In this document: positions 17,565 through 26,696 of the stretch, one piece after another | How positions within the stretch are numbered: position 1 is the stretch's first letter | How the letters are laid out: each line of letters starts with the position of its first letter | Assembly: GCA_016708785.1 (NCBI GenBank) | Contig: JADJFC010000001.1 | Location: 434,001 to 498,000, forward strand | Length of the DNA: 64,000 nucleotides | Direction: 5' to 3' | Source of the DNA: Bacteroidota bacterium | GTDB taxonomy: Bacteria; Bacteroidota; Bacteroidia; AKYH767-A; 2013-40CM-41-45 | Translations under genes and position numbers: made by a program | Notes under the pieces: generated by a model | What the model was told of the DNA's origin: nothing | Databases searched by the model: none | Seen by the model: only the letters and a program-made list of their open reading frames with translations

Positions 17565-17606
17565 AAAAAAAATGGGGACTTTCTTTGAATAGAAAATCCC
17601 CATTTT
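17565..17606 (-). terminator. Rho-independent terminator of the PKD-repeat gene
   Basis: Stem AAAATGGGGA (17569-17578) against TCCCCATTTT (17597-17606) has an 18-base loop. Read on the minus strand it is followed by a run of T (plus A-run 17565-17572). It lies 19 bases after the stop of the 17625 gene. Confidence 0.85.
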
Positions 17607-17624
17607 AATTTTATTAAAAATCAT

Positions 17625-20600
17625 TTACCTGATCACACTTACCTTTCCAATGTAAGAGTGAACTTCATTTTTAAGATCGGTTACTTTTATTTTATATACA
17701 TACACATCATTCTGAACCTCTTTGTCAACTTTTCCGTCCCATGGAACATCATAACTGTTTGATTTAAATACTTGAACTCCCCAACGATTAAAGATCAGCA
17801 ACTCATAATCTTTCACGAAAGTACCATATCCCTGGAAGTAGTCATTTACACCATCTCCATTCGGAGTGAATGCATCAGGCACGAAGAAACTATAACCATA
17901 TTCAATTCTGATCACACCACGAGTAGTATCACGGCAACCATGATCCGATTCTGTCATCAGTATAATTTCGTAGGCACCGACAGCATTGTAGGTATGATAA
18001 GGACTTGTTTGAGATGTTCCCGAACTATCGCCAAAAGTCCATTGATAATACGCACCATTAACAGTTGTATTCTGGAAGTGTATGATTGGCTCATAGATCG
18101 TTGCGATCTCAGGATTTGGTATGAATGCAGCTTGCGGAACAGGATACACCTCGATGATCTTATCTTTTGCCAAAGTTGATGCACATCCTCTGGCTGTTGA
18201 AGCAATCAATGTTACTGAGTAAATTCCTGCATCAACAAACACGTGATTTGGGAATGGTAATGTATCAGATCCTCCATCAGAGAAACTCCATTGGAATGAA
18301 GCACTGTTTGAACTACTAAGATTAGAGAAAGGAACTAACAATGGAGCACAACCATTGATTACAACAGGATCGAAGTTCGCATCAGGCATCTCAAGAATTT
18401 CTATCTGATCAACATAAGGAACACCCGGACAACCGTTGTATGATGTATTCAAAATAATTGGATGAAATCCAACTGAACTGAATCGAACGGCCGGCGGGAT
18501 CTGAAGAGCACTTGTTCCAATATCTGAGGCTGAACTGAAGTCCCATGAATAACTCACACCCGGAAAAATATTTCCTACAGGAATGAAATTAAAACTATTG
18601 CTATCCAGACATTGTGCCGGTGGAGTTGGGAACTCTGCATAAGGAATAGCATATGCACCAAGAATAATTGTATCCTGATTAACACAACCATAAGAACTGG
18701 TAGCAGTCAGATAATAAGTTGTCTGAATTGTTCCTGTTCCGGAATTGTCAAGAGTAATATTTGGATTGCTTGAATTTGGATTATCAATACCTGAAGTTGG
18801 ATTCCATGAGTAAACAGTACTAGCTTCAGGAGTACCTCCTAATGGCACTACTGTTCCTGAACATACTGCTACATCATCACCTGCATCGACAACAGGAATT
18901 GGTGCGATAATAATATTCTGAATTGTTGTTGGAGATACACAACCATTTTCATTTACTTCAAGAGAAATTGCAGGACTGCCAGCTACATCACTAACCAATG
19001 AATAAGGTCCGGCACCACTTCCTGAAACTACAGTCGCAGTTCCGAAATCCCAAATGAAATTGGCGGCATTACCTGATGTTCCGGTATAATTAACATCGAA
19101 TGGTTCTCCTGCACAAATTGATGGTGGAAGATTAAATAAAGAAGTTGGTATTGCATTTACGATAACACTATACGATGCATTATCAGTACAACCACTCTGT
19201 GTTACTGTAACATTTACTGTTTCATTTCCTGCAGCTGCCCACTGTACATTATATGGCCCAGCTCCACTTCCCGAAACTACAGTACCGGTTCCAAAAGTCC
19301 AGTTATAGGTTGCACCTGCAACTGCTGTTCCTGAATAAGAGATCGTATTCTGTTCTCCAATACAAAGTCCCGGAGTAGCCGAAATCTGTGCGTCAGGAAT
19401 TGGATTATTTACGACTGCATTCGAAGTTTGAATTGATGTGCAACCATTTTCAGTTACAATTAATGAAACATTATATGTTCCCGGCGTATTCCATGTCACA
19501 GTGAATGGACCTTGTGAACCACCACCTGATGTGCCGCCATTGAAATCCCAAACATAATTCGCACCTGCACTCGCAGATCCTGTATAGGTCAATGTAACAT
19601 TATCGCCTGTACAAACTGAAGGCGTGGCTGTGAACAAAGAATTAGGAATCGGATTGATGGTAACGTTAAACGTAGTACTGTTCGTACAACCGGCATCTGT
19701 TACAGTTAACGAAACCTGATCTGTTGCAGCAGCATTCCATTGAACGGAATATGGTCCTGCACCGCTACCTGAAACTACTGTACCGGCGCCAAAATTCCAG
19801 TTGAAAGTAGCACCTGCACTAGCACTTCCATTGAAAGAAATTGCATTCGATGCACCTACACAAAGTGCAGATGTTGCAGCGATAGATGCAGTTGGAATTG
19901 GATTTATTGTTACGGGTGCTAATGTCTGAGTCGATGCACAACCATTTTCCGTTACAGTAAGCGAAAGCTGATAAGCACCGGCCGTATTCCAAGTCATAGA
20001 ATATGGCCCTTGTCCTGTTCCCGATGAAACCGTTGCTCCATTAAAATCCCAGGCATAATTGGCTGTACCACTCGCACTACCGGTATAATTTACTGCTACC
20101 GGATCTCCTGCACAAACTGAAGGTGTAGCTGTGAATAAAGAAGTTGGAATTGCATTGACAACTATATTTGAAAACGATGTATCTGCACATCCATTATTTG
20201 TTGCTATTGTCTGAACAGTATAATTTCCGGCCGTGCTCCAAACTATATTGAATGGTCCTGCACCAGTTCCACCACCTATTCCGCCATCAAAGTCCCATGT
20301 AATGGAAGTCGATCCCGGTGCATATCCTGTAAATTGAATTGGATCGTTTTCACCTGCACAAACTGCTGCTGTACTCGAAAACGATGCAACCGGCTGATCA
20401 AAAATATCTACGTTATCTGTGGCACTGGAAGTTGTACAACCTGTCAAATCAACAGAGACAGCGACCTGATAATTTCCGGGAGTACTCCACTGAACTGAAT
20501 ATGGACCAATGCCGCTTCCTGACAAAACAGTTCCGCCTGCAAAATCCCAGGTGAACGTTGCTGATGCTATTGAAACACCCGTGAAGGTAACTGTAGTTGG

Positions 20601-22112
20601 TGAATTGATACATGCGTCTGCGACAGTTAAAGCTGCCACTGCACAAGTGAACACACTTATCTGTTGTGTGTATGTAGTTGTGCATCCACCCGGATTAGTT
20701 ACAGTTAGTGTTACATCGAATGTACCACCGGTATTAAATGTATGTGTTGGATCTTGCAAGGATGAAGTTGGTGTACCATCACCAAAATCCCATGTATAAA
20801 TTACTCCCGGTAATAGATCTGTTGATGTATTTGTAAAAGTTACAGTGGTCCCGACATTGATCGTTCCTGTTGGAGTAAACGTATAACTGGCCACTGGTTC
20901 ATTGATCACATTGACTACTACAGGTATCCGTACCGAACGAACAGGCGTTCCATTATCTGTAGCCACAAGATCAAAACGATTCATTCCCATATTAGAAGCT
21001 AACCCGACAACTTGTACAATGAAATCTACAGAAACACCGGGAACATTTTGAATTACGGATATTCCTGTCATCAGTGATTGAACACTGACACTCGTTTGTT
21101 GACTTAATTCAGGTGAAAGAAAAGTTCCGGTAATAAGCACTGTATCATTTTCACAAACAGTAATTGTATCACAAACTTGAACGGAATTTAAAATCGGTGG
21201 AATATTTGAACCACTATTACATGCATTCAAAATAAATTGTTGATTATCCAACATATCAACACCATCAGCAGCGCCATAAGGACCATCGTATTGCGTTCCC
21301 GGAGCGTCAAAGCGACCTAACTGAATATAATCTGTTCCATTACCTTGATTAATTCCCACTGTTGCCGGTGTTCCACCAAAACCACCTGAACCACCAGATG
21401 CATCACCTGTTGTCCATTGCATATCTTGATAACAAAATGACACATTTGAATTTGGAGGAAGTAATGGATCAGCACCGTTAGTTAAGATCAATTGAAATGA
21501 ATTTAATTTATCATCATGAATACCAAAGTAGCCAACATTTTCCCATTGTACGATCATATGCGTACTGGTGATTTGATAGTATACTAATCCGCTTCCTGCA
21601 CCTCTTGTATCAACATCACCCCAGAAAGGAGCGATCATTACATAATTTGGACTTGGAAAAGAATCGGCCGTGAAAGTCGAATAAGCTGCACCAACAGAAA
21701 CACTTCCGTTATTGTTAAGGTAAACCGCTGTGACGTTAGCTCCATAAAAACAAAAATTAAAAGGTAGTGCCAATTGTACTGTGGACCAATCGTCATTTCT
21801 ATAATCAGGTGCTACACCCGGACCACCACTTCCACCACTTCCATCAAACTGCCCGATCTGCCAGGTAGCATCACGAGGGACCCAACAATTACAACCTCCT
21901 GCTGTCGCAGTAGAATTTGCATTATTTGGCGCTAATCGCACAGGACTTGGATCCGCTTGATAATTTACATACTGTTCTTTGCCGTTTAATTTACCATCTA
22001 TTTTCATCTGATCGATATCTTGTGTACGCACAGTACGGATATCTATTTGTCCGAATGAATGATTGAAGAAAATGGAAAGCAAACAGACTAATAATGTAAT
22101 GGTTTTTTTCAT
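17625..22112 (-). CDS. Giant secreted PKD-repeat protein with gliding-type (CHU_C) C-terminal domain
   Basis: 1495 residues. Signal peptide to about residue 21 (SFG); a nidogen-like beta domain (about 80-300) with FCFYGANVTAVYLNNNGSVS and APFWGDVDTRG; a beta-sandwich around 305-405; then about ten PKD-type Ig domains to about 1400, marked by WDFGDGTP, YAWDFNG and VTENGC. Central modules alternate between two types and each has a Cys pair likely to form a disulfide. The last about 85 residues are the CHU_C/type B sorting domain: FFVPDAFTPNGDGVNDYF and LLIFNRWGVQVFKS. It should be exported by T9SS and displayed or released as an adhesin-like fibre. It has a clear promoter and terminator, and its frame is intact despite the many broken neighbours. 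Confidence 0.92.
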   Translation of the reverse strand: MKKTITLLVCLLSIFFNHSFGQIDIRTVRTQDIDQMKIDGKLNGKEQYVNYQADPSPVRLAPNNANSTATAGGCNCWVPRDATWQIGQFDGSGGSGGPGVAPDYRNDDWSTVQLALPFNFCFYGANVTAVYLNNNGSVSVGAAYSTFTADSFPSPNYVMIAPFWGDVDTRGAGSGLVYYQITSTHMIVQWENVGYFGIHDDKLNSFQLILTNGADPLLPPNSNVSFCYQDMQWTTGDASGGSGGFGGTPATVGINQGNGTDYIQLGRFDAPGTQYDGPYGAADGVDMLDNQQFILNACNSGSNIPPILNSVQVCDTITVCENDTVLITGTFLSPELSQQTSVSVQSLMTGISVIQNVPGVSVDFIVQVVGLASNMGMNRFDLVATDNGTPVRSVRIPVVVNVINEPVASYTFTPTGTINVGTTVTFTNTSTDLLPGVIYTWDFGDGTPTSSLQDPTHTFNTGGTFDVTLTVTNPGGCTTTYTQQISVFTCAVAALTVADACINSPTTVTFTGVSIASATFTWDFAGGTVLSGSGIGPYSVQWSTPGNYQVAVSVDLTGCTTSSATDNVDIFDQPVASFSSTAAVCAGENDPIQFTGYAPGSTSITWDFDGGIGGGTGAGPFNIVWSTAGNYTVQTIATNNGCADTSFSNIVVNAIPTSLFTATPSVCAGDPVAVNYTGSASGTANYAWDFNGATVSSGTGQGPYSMTWNTAGAYQLSLTVTENGCASTQTLAPVTINPIPTASIAATSALCVGASNAISFNGSASAGATFNWNFGAGTVVSGSGAGPYSVQWNAAATDQVSLTVTDAGCTNSTTFNVTINPIPNSLFTATPSVCTGDNVTLTYTGSASAGANYVWDFNGGTSGGGSQGPFTVTWNTPGTYNVSLIVTENGCTSIQTSNAVVNNPIPDAQISATPGLCIGEQNTISYSGTAVAGATYNWTFGTGTVVSGSGAGPYNVQWAAAGNETVNVTVTQSGCTDNASYSVIVNAIPTSLFNLPPSICAGEPFDVNYTGTSGNAANFIWDFGTATVVSGSGAGPYSLVSDVAGSPAISLEVNENGCVSPTTIQNIIIAPIPVVDAGDDVAVCSGTVVPLGGTPEASTVYSWNPTSGIDNPNSSNPNITLDNSGTGTIQTTYYLTATSSYGCVNQDTIILGAYAIPYAEFPTPPAQCLDSNSFNFIPVGNIFPGVSYSWDFSSASDIGTSALQIPPAVRFSSVGFHPIILNTSYNGCPGVPYVDQIEILEMPDANFDPVVINGCAPLLVPFSNLSSSNSASFQWSFSDGGSDTLPFPNHVFVDAGIYSVTLIASTARGCASTLAKDKIIEVYPVPQAAFIPNPEIATIYEPIIHFQNTTVNGAYYQWTFGDSSGTSQTSPYHTYNAVGAYEIILMTESDHGCRDTTRGVIRIEYGYSFFVPDAFTPNGDGVNDYFQGYGTFVKDYELLIFNRWGVQVFKSNSYDVPWDGKVDKEVQNDVYVYKIKVTDLKNEVHSYIGKVSVIR

Positions 22113-22195
22113 CGTAAGTTTTTGTTCAACGTTGTTAGGGTTAGTTGAATAGATAATGAATGAAATATTGAGAATCCGGTTAAGACCCCCATTCT

Positions 22196-22227
22196 CAAAG
22201 ATACATTATTTGGAGCCAAATTCCAAA
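22196..22227 (-). promoter_or_regulatory. Bacteroidota-type promoter of the PKD-repeat gene
   Basis: On the minus strand TATCTTTG (22196-22203) matches TAnnTTTG and a TTTG (plus CAAA 22224-22227) stands 20 bases upstream, the canonical -33/-7 arrangement. The predicted leader is about 80 bases. Confidence 0.65.
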
Positions 22228-22350
22228 CAGAAATTGCCCGTTTTTCGCCTAAAAATGGCTATTCCTGTCCTGTTAACAGGGTTTTCAACCAAAAATAAGC
22301 CTCCGATTTCAATAAATTAAGACTCGTCAGATCTTGAAAAAAAATGAAAT

Positions 22351-23852
22351 TTATCTGCAAATAACTATTTTCTCTTTTCGAAAATCATTTACCTCAATGT
22401 AATACACACCTGAAGTCAGTCCTGAAACATCAATTGATTCTCCTGATGAAACTTTTTTATTTTCATAAACCTTTAGTCCGATTGAATTAAAAATTGAAAT
22501 TTGATTCTGACCTTCATTTGAACATTTGAATGAGAAACTTGCACCGGCGGATTGGGGAAAATTTCAAATCCTGCTCTCTCTCCTGTTGATGTTGCTGCAT
22601 TCACAATGCAGCCCGATGATGATAATTCCGACATGAGTGAATTTCTTCTTTCAAGGATAAACGATTTTAATCCAAAAAGTACAGCACCACCTTGAACAGT
22701 AACATCACTGGAAAGATTCGTCTCAAAATTCTGATTTGTATAAAACTTATTTGTGTCGGCATAAACAAAAGGACGAATCACGTTAGCGATAGAATCTATC
22801 TTTCTATCAATTGAAGCGTTGCTAAAATCATATTGCAACCATTCACATGCTTTGTCGATCAGCAATTGACGGTAAGTTGAATTTGTAACCATGTTATTGA
22901 TCAATGGACGACTATTTACCGGAGTCGGCACAAAAAACAAGCTCAAATTCTTCAATGCACTTACTGACAAATTCATTCTGAAACTTCCAAACGATTCATT
23001 CAAATCCCATGCTACCCATTCAAATTTATCGAGGTTGGTATCGTGATAAATAAAATAATTGTGACCGCTACCAAGATATGAGTCAAGGTTGACAAACATA
23101 TTTAATGCCGCCCATTGTTCTATGAATGTGCTTGTATTGAGAATCGTTTCCAGTGAATCCTGAAATGCTGAACCACTGTTGTTGATCTTCGTGATAAGTT
23201 CGACCAGATCGGACCAATCGTTTATAGAATCATTATTGTGCAATTCATATTTTGGATAATAAGATGATGCCTGATTTGTTATGTAGCGCAAGTCGCCATT
23301 TGGATCACCTTTGAACATGTTCCCATCATGATAAGTAAAATGTTTATTGAGAAATTGTTTTGTATCTGCTTCTTCGATAAAATTGTAAAGCCCCCAATAC
23401 ACCCCATTCAAATATACTTTTGCAAAAGTACATCTCGGCGCATGTAGTCCGTGTTCATTATAAAAATCACATGCAATTTTCTCTCGCAAAAATGATGGAT
23501 CTTTAAATCCATTATTCAGGTTGAACTTTTTCAGTCCATTGACATCTTGTCCTGCGACGAATTCATTCATATCTATTTTGAAAGATTTTTTTCGACTGGA
23601 ATTATTATAAGATGAATTTCCTTTGAACTTCACTCCTACTGACGGAATCAAAGTTCCATCGAAGGTAATATCAGCTTGGAGATACTGATCTGCCGGAAAA
23701 TATGCCACAAGTGAATCCCAATACGAAATCTGATTAAACACCATATAGACCTCATGCACTTGATCAGAATAAAAAATACTATCACCTTCATTCTGTGCAT
23801 TCGATTTTAGGCCAAACAAAAATATAATTACAAGTACTATTTTATACTTCAT
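22351..23852 (-). CDS. T9SS-exported CotH-kinase family protein, frameshifted near the C-terminus
   Basis: Signal peptide MKYKIVLVIIFLFGLKSNAQ, then a CotH kinase domain (about 30-400): VGVKFKGNSSYNNSSRKKSF, FNLNNGFKDPSFLREKIACD, YWGLYNFIEEADTKQFL and WVAWDLNESFG. CotH proteins are atypical kinases that phosphorylate secreted proteins; spore-coat CotH is the model. After FEIFPNP the frame goes wrong at plus 22543-22554. Adding one C gives NPAGASFSFKC, then ISIFNSIGLKVYENKKVSSG, LTSGVYYIEV and a stop at 22351, a complete type A sorting domain. The apparent end at 22473 is therefore an artefact or mutation. The role is probably surface or extracellular protein modification. Confidence 0.88.
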
Positions 23853-23910
23853 GTGTGTGCGTGGTTAGGCTTTTTAGATTAAACCGATTGCGAATGGTTT
23901 AATTTAAGCG

Positions 23911-24162
23911 TCAATTTTAATCTGCGAGAACTGCGGGTAAATAAACATAAAATAAACACAAAGATCACAAGAACACAATGAGAACACGGAATTATATTAA
24001 TTTTAAAGTTAATGTCTGCCTAAATCCGCATGATCTTTGTGAAATAGTTTAACTGTACTTTTCTCCCGTAGATCTCGTAGCATTGCTACCGATTAAGCGC
24101 AGTATTCTCTTTTAACTTCTTTTATTCCGTGGTCTCATTGTGGTCTTGTGATCTTTGTGTTT
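23911..24162. repeat. Intergenic region with two interleaved long inverted repeats
   Basis: The 316-base gap between the CotH gene and the SMR gene holds no credible ORF. Arm B (23954-23992) pairs with B' (24124-24162) over 39 bases with two mismatches; both contain the CACAAAGATCACAAGA word string. Arm A (about 23914-23937, AATCTGCGAGAACTGCGGG) pairs imperfectly with A' (24065-24096), which has about 10 extra bases. The order is A, B, A', B', so the stems cross and do not nest. The words resemble dispersed repeats seen between genes in Bacteroidota. Confidence 0.7.
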
Positions 24163-24168
24163 AAACGA

Positions 24169-24495
24169 TTACGAGGACACCATCTTCAATCCAACAATAG
24201 AAGCAATCAAAGTCCCAATGAAAAACAATCTTAAAAATTCCGCAGGCTCTTTAAAGAAAATGATACCGATTAGGGCAGTTCCAACTGCACCAATTCCTGT
24301 CCATACAGCATATGCTGTTCCTAAGGGTAAACTTTGAGAAGCCTTGTAAAGCAAGAACATCGAAAGTGAGAGGCTGATGAAAAATCCGCCAAGCCAGTAC
24401 ATTGAAGTTGCGCCTGTTGATTCTTTGGCTTTTGCGAGACAGGTTGTGAAACCTACTTCAAACAGTCCGGCGATTATTAATAGTATCCAACTCAT
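24169..24495 (-). CDS. SMR-family exporter, SugE/Gdx-like
   Basis: 108 residues with four helices. Glu13 in helix 1 (IIAGLFEVGF) is the essential proton and substrate-binding glutamate of small multidrug resistance proteins. LPLGTAYAVWTGIGAVGTALIG in helix 3 matches the SugE/Gdx subgroup more than EmrE and carries Trp65. That subgroup exports guanidinium in exchange for protons. One difference is Phe16, where Gdx proteins usually have Trp. The protein works as an antiparallel dimer in the inner membrane. No guanidine riboswitch could be recognised upstream; the bases before it are heptamer repeats. Confidence 0.88.
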   Translation of the reverse strand: MSWILLIIAGLFEVGFTTCLAKAKESTGATSMYWLGGFFISLSLSMFLLYKASQSLPLGTAYAVWTGIGAVGTALIGIIFFKEPAEFLRLFFIGTLIASIVGLKMVSS

Positions 24496-24507
24496 TTCTA
24501 TATTGTA

Positions 24508-24545
24508 TAGTGAATAGTGAAGTTAACGAGTAGTGAAGTGAATAC
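24508..24545. repeat. Short tract of TAGTGAA words
   Basis: Upstream of the SMR gene, TAGTGAA occurs twice in tandem (24508-24521) and again at 24531-24537, followed by GTGAATACGAAG. The same words occur in the palindromes at 131-240 and 28354-28479 and singly at 11728-11741 (TAGTGAATAACGAA), so this appears to be a degenerate copy of the same repeat family. Confidence 0.5.
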
Positions 24546-24549
24546 GAAG

Positions 24550-24921
24550 TCAAATAGGTTGTTCGCGGAATAGGATGAGAACTCTATCGTATGAAATGCC
24601 ATAATGCAGAATTACAATGAAGGCAAAATCTGCTCCGCGGCCGGGATGGCCAAGATCATACAATGCTAATATTGCAAACAAAAAGAAAAAGAATTCCAAC
24701 AGCAGCCTTACTTTTCCACTAACAGGTATAACAGGATTTAATTTTGGATCGTTCGGATAACGAAACACAGCCCAGGAAACAGCCATTATCACGGGCAGAA
24801 AAATAGCAAGTACATATTGGGTAAAACCACTTCCTTGCGACGATCCCCAATAACCAACACAAAACAGTGCAGTCAATTCAAGAAGAAAACGGAAAAGTTG
24901 GTTGAGCCAGTGTTTGGACAT
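24550..24921 (-). CDS. YrdB-like (DUF2568) small membrane protein
   Basis: 123 residues with four hydrophobic helices. The pattern LLELTALFCVGYWG in the first helix, AVSWAVFRYPNDPK in the loop after the second, and LLEFFFFLFAILALYDLGHP in the third matches the YrdB/DUF2568 family. Its function is unknown. It lies just upstream of the SMR exporter on the same strand with a 54-base repeat-filled gap, so co-transcription is possible. Confidence 0.8.
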   Translation of the reverse strand: MSKHWLNQLFRFLLELTALFCVGYWGSSQGSGFTQYVLAIFLPVIMAVSWAVFRYPNDPKLNPVIPVSGKVRLLLEFFFFLFAILALYDLGHPGRGADFAFIVILHYGISYDRVLILFREQPI

Positions 24922-24935
24922 TCTATATTGGTTTA

Positions 24936-24997
24936 CAGGTTGCAGGTTTCAGGTTAGGTAGGTTGACAACCTGCCCAACCTGAAACCTGAAAACCTA
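24936..24997. repeat. Heptamer-word palindrome (CAGGTTT family)
   Basis: Left arm: CAGGTTG, CAGGTTT, CAGGTTA in tandem (24936-24956). Right arm: AACCTGA, AACCTGA, AAACCTA (24977-24997). A perfect 13-bp stem pairs 24943-24955 with 24977-24989, and the loop holds a small inner dyad AGGTTGACAACCT. It fills the gap between the peroxiredoxin stop and the yrdB-like start and could act as a terminator. Confidence 0.7.
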
Positions 24998-25008
24998 AAT
25001 AACTAATT

Positions 25009-25647
25009 TTATTTCTGATCCGGCTGCGGAGTATATCTCAAATACGGTTTCACCATTTTGAATCCTTTCGGGAAACGATCCGGAATCTCTTCTGTTTTGA
25101 TTGCAGCCAGCACAACAACATCTTCGCCTTGCTTCCAATTAGCAGGTGTCGCTACACTATAATTTGCCGTGAGTTGAAGTGAATCGATCACTCGAAGGAT
25201 TTCATCAAAATTTCTTCCTGTCGAAGCCGGATAAGTGATCATCAATTTCACTTTTTTATCAGGGCTGATTATCACTACTGAACGAACAGTAAATTTATCA
25301 GATGCATTCGGATGAACGAAATCAAACAATTTCGAAATAGCAAAATCCGGATCAGCAATAATTGGATAATCAACCGTCGTATTTTGCGTTTCATTGATGT
25401 CATCGATCCAACGAAGATGAGATTCTACAGGATCAACACTCAAGGCAATTACTTTTACATTACGTTTCTCAAATTCAGGTTTCAGTTTTGCAACACTACC
25501 GAGTTCTGTTGTACAGACCGGTGTAAAATCAGCAGGATGAGAAAACAGAACTCCCCAGTTATCGCCCAGGTATTCGTAGAAATTAATTTTGCCCATTGAA
25601 GTTTCAGCTGAAAAATCAGGAGCGGTGTCGCCAAGTCGTAGTGCCAT
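25009..25647 (-). CDS. 1-Cys peroxiredoxin (Prx6/AhpC-TSA family)
   Basis: 212 residues. HPADFTPVCTTELG carries the peroxidatic Cys45 with its PxxxT/SxxC motif. There is no resolving cysteine in a second VCP motif, and the long C-terminal domain (NWKQGEDVVVLAAI, FPKGFKMVKPYLRYTP) is typical of the Prx6 group. It reduces hydrogen peroxide and organic hydroperoxides in the cytoplasm using an external thiol donor. A near-consensus box TACTTTCG lies about 25 bases upstream on the minus strand (plus 25671-25678). Confidence 0.92.
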   Translation of the reverse strand: MALRLGDTAPDFSAETSMGKINFYEYLGDNWGVLFSHPADFTPVCTTELGSVAKLKPEFEKRNVKVIALSVDPVESHLRWIDDINETQNTTVDYPIIADPDFAISKLFDFVHPNASDKFTVRSVVIISPDKKVKLMITYPASTGRNFDEILRVIDSLQLTANYSVATPANWKQGEDVVVLAAIKTEEIPDRFPKGFKMVKPYLRYTPQPDQK

Positions 25648-25773
25648 TTTTTTTGCGTGTTTAAATTTCTACGAAAGTACGTAAAACAATGAAAAATGAA
25701 GGAGGAAAAACGAAAAATGATTTCGGAGTGTTAATTACACTACGAAACGACCTTCATTGTGTACTGTAAAAAA

Positions 25774-26072
25774 TCACCTCGCCCACCCGTCGCTGTCCAA
25801 ACTCCGATACTGAATCGCCTCTGCCAAATGTTCCGTCTTGATATCTTGACTCGCATCGAGGTCGGCAATCGTTCGAGAAACTTTCAGAATTCTATCATAT
25901 GCTCTTGCGGATAGTCCAAGTCTTTCCATGGCAGTTTTCAAAAGTGTACTTCCATCTTCTGTTAATTCGCAAACGCTATGAAGCAATTTGGATCCCATTT
26001 GTGAATTTGTATACAAAACATTCATATCAGTGAATCGAACTGCCTGGATTTCTCTGGCACGCAGTGGTTGTG
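25774..26072 (-). pseudogene. Duplicated 3' fragment of yifB
   Basis: The frame encodes 83 residues that match the last 83 of the full YifB at 26697-28235 with only nine differences, and the similarity continues upstream to about 26072 (LRAREIQAVRFTDMN). There is no N-terminal, Walker A or sensor region. At the DNA level the two copies differ at many third positions while the protein is almost unchanged. The fragment therefore diverged as part of a functional gene before being separated, and did not arise as a fresh local duplicate. It lies directly after the ORF6N gene. Confidence 0.85.
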
Positions 26073-26093
26073 TTGGTTGATGTTTAAAGCAGT

Positions 26094-26638
26094 TTATCTC
26101 CTTTTCTTTGGAAGCTTGAAGCCTATTTGTTTTCTCGGATTTGCCTTTTGCTCTAACAACTCATCGAAATATCTGAAAACGTTTTCAATATTTTGATCTT
26201 GATTATCTATTTTCTTTTTTATCCGTTCTATCTCTAATTTTAATTCGGTATGTGTGGCCAACATTTCACGGAGTTTTACAAATAACTCTATTATTTTAAT
26301 ACTTACCTGAATAGCTCTTTCACTTTTTATTATGTTGGTAACATCAATACTCCATGTTCTATAAATGCAAATGGCAAAGCACCCCCTAAATGTTGTTTTG
26401 ATGGTATCGCATTTTGCGATACCATTGCTTCAACTTCCTTTTCTGTTAAATGGAACATAAAATGAGCAGGAAACTTTGTAAGGTTGCGTTTTACTTGCTC
26501 ACGGAGTCTGATCGCTTTCACTCCATACAATTCAGCCAAATCTCTATCAATCATCACTTTTTCATTTCGCAAAAAGTAAATTTTATTTATCAATACTTCA
26601 TGTGGTATTATTGTTATCTCGTTACTTTTTTTAGTCAT
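26094..26638 (-). CDS. ORF6N-domain DNA-binding protein, frameshifted
   Basis: Residues about 10-100 (VLINKIYFLRNEKVMIDRDL, AELYGVKAIRLREQVKRNL, FPAHFMFHLTEKE) form an ORF6N domain, found in phage antirepressor-like and mobile-element proteins. The frame stops at LMLPT because one base is missing near plus 26334-26340; with it the reading continues NIIKSERAIQVSIKIIELF, REMLATHTELKLEIERIKKK and a basic end before TAA at 26094. The second half is a predicted coiled coil. The complete protein would have about 181 residues. It sits between full yifB and the yifB 3' fragment, so it came with an insertion event. Confidence 0.8.
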
Positions 26639-26696
26639 GCTGTTTTTATTTTTTTGTAGAAAAGCAAAATATAGCTCTCTTCACTTGCACTCAAAT

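Noticed and set aside
20509..20799. Plus-strand ORF of 96 codons inside the PKD-repeat gene
   Set aside because: It arises from the low-complexity repeats of the opposite strand; the minus frame has clear domains throughout.
24169..24560. Guanidine riboswitch upstream of the SugE/Gdx-like gene
   Set aside because: The upstream bases are TAGTGAA-type repeats; none of the conserved elements of guanidine riboswitches could be seen.
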